Below are positions 15,519-16,008 of a stretch of 16,008 nt of DNA, one piece after another. Numbering within the stretch: the stretch's first letter is position 1; every line of letters starts with the position of its first letter. Position numbers and translations under genes: made by a program. The DNA is from Xanthobacteraceae bacterium. Lineage in GTDB: Bacteria > Pseudomonadota > Alphaproteobacteria > Rhizobiales > Xanthobacteraceae. The notes beneath the pieces are model-generated. The model had not been told where the DNA came from, ran no database searches, and worked only from the letters and a program-made list of their open reading frames with translations. The DNA lies in the NCBI GenBank assembly GCA_030037185.1, contig JASHRR010001127.1, forward strand, positions 1 to 16,008, in the 5' to 3' direction.

Positions 15519-16008
15519 TTATTCGCCGGGAACCAGCGGTTCATTGCGGATAATTTGTCGTGCATTGCTGCCTAAATTCTCGCGTAGCCAGAGCCGGAAG
15601 CGATCGAGATACAAATAGACGATCGGTGTCGTGTAGAGCGTCAGCATTTGGCTTAGCACGAGGCCGCCGACGATGGAGATGCCGAGCGGCTGCCGCAACT
15701 CGCTGCCTTCGCCGAAGCCTATGGCAAGCGGCACGGCGCCGAACAGTGCGGCCGCAGTCGTCATCAGGATGGGACGGAAGCGAAGCAGGCAGGCCTCGTA
15801 AATGGCTTGCTCGGATGAAAGTCCGCGTGAACGCTGGCCGTCGAGCGCGAAGTCGATCATCATGATCGCATTCTTTTTAACAATTCCGATGAGCAGAATG
15901 ACGCCGATCAGGGCGATGATGCTGAATTCGGTGTTCAAAAGCACGAGCGAGAGGACCGCGCCGACGCCGGCGGACGGCAGAGTGGAAAGGATCGTGAGGG
16001 GATGGATA
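15519..16008 (-). CDS. RND multidrug efflux permease, MdtB/MdtC-AcrB (HAE1) type, C-terminal part
   Basis: The last approximately 163 residues; the 5' part lies beyond the right edge, with the frame open to 16008. The visible part begins [20 protein letters not shown], continues with [20 protein letters not shown] and [10 protein letters not shown], then [40 protein letters not shown] and [19 protein letters not shown]. These are the conserved final TM helices of proton-driven RND pumps; the [11 protein letters not shown] loop is typical of MdtB/MdtC-like subunits. The pump exports drugs, bile salts or metabolites through a periplasmic adaptor and an outer-membrane channel, probably encoded outside the window. 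The C-terminus after the last helix is short and polar ([20 protein letters not shown]). The final helix set looks intact. Confidence 0.9.
   Translation of the reverse strand, partial: IHPLTILSTLPSAGVGAVLSLVLLNTEFSIIALIGVILLIGIVKKNAIMMIDFALDGQRSRGLSSEQAIYEACLLRFRPILMTTAAALFGAVPLAIGFGEGSELRQPLGISIVGGLVLSQMLTLYTTPIVYLYLDRFRLWLRENLGSNARQIIRNEPLVPGE

Overview
The window looks like chromosomal DNA from a GC-rich alphaproteobacterium, probably in or near the Hyphomicrobiales (Rhizobiales). This rests on an Omp25/Omp31-type outer-membrane barrel, a KdtX/WaaE-like plus GT9 envelope-glycan pair, a Sel1-type membrane protein, and relics of a GT39 glycosyltransferase and a TIGR01777 epimerase that read like rhizobial homologues. 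The lineage is inferred by eye, without any search.

Layout. (1) 1-2297, minus strand: a tight envelope-glycan operon read in the order 2OG-Fe(II) oxygenase, GT9 heptosyltransferase-like protein, GT2 glycosyltransferase (cut by the window edge). The first pair is separated by 1 bp and the second overlaps by 13 bp. (2) 2298-4196: no long intact gene. A decayed plus-strand GT39 (ArnT-like) glycosyltransferase can be pieced together across several frames at about 3016-3966. A 54-codon hydrophobic protein with a good ribosome binding site lies on the minus strand at 4032-4196. (3) 4635-10418: a periplasmic block. On the minus strand are an NMT1/SsuA-like substrate-binding protein and, downstream, a large secreted protein joining a YVTN-type beta-propeller to a di-heme (two CxxCH) MauG/cytochrome c peroxidase-like module. 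Divergently, on the plus strand, is a TAXI-family TRAP substrate-binding protein. No permease, ATPase or TRAP membrane subunit is visible. (4) 10639-12475, plus strand: a class I SAM methyltransferase, then a one- or two-TM protein with a three-unit Pro/Ala 19-residue repeat and a Sel1/TPR-like tail. (5) 12476-14606: mostly non-coding, holding a frameshifted, 5'-degraded TIGR01777 epimerase and, near its right end, a 35-bp-period direct repeat and a 12-bp palindrome upstream of the Omp gene. (6) 14607-16008: an Omp25/31-family barrel (plus) convergent with the C-terminal end of an RND efflux pump (minus).

Most functional genes face the cell envelope: LPS or other surface sugars, periplasmic solute capture, periplasmic redox, an outer-membrane barrel and efflux. 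Two decayed genes and several long gene-free stretches suggest ongoing gene loss. The least ordinary part is 4635-10418, where two solute-binding proteins of unrelated transporter families sit head to head beside a propeller-di-heme protein without any transporter membrane subunit. A shared periplasmic sensing or oxidation role is possible, but this is inference only.
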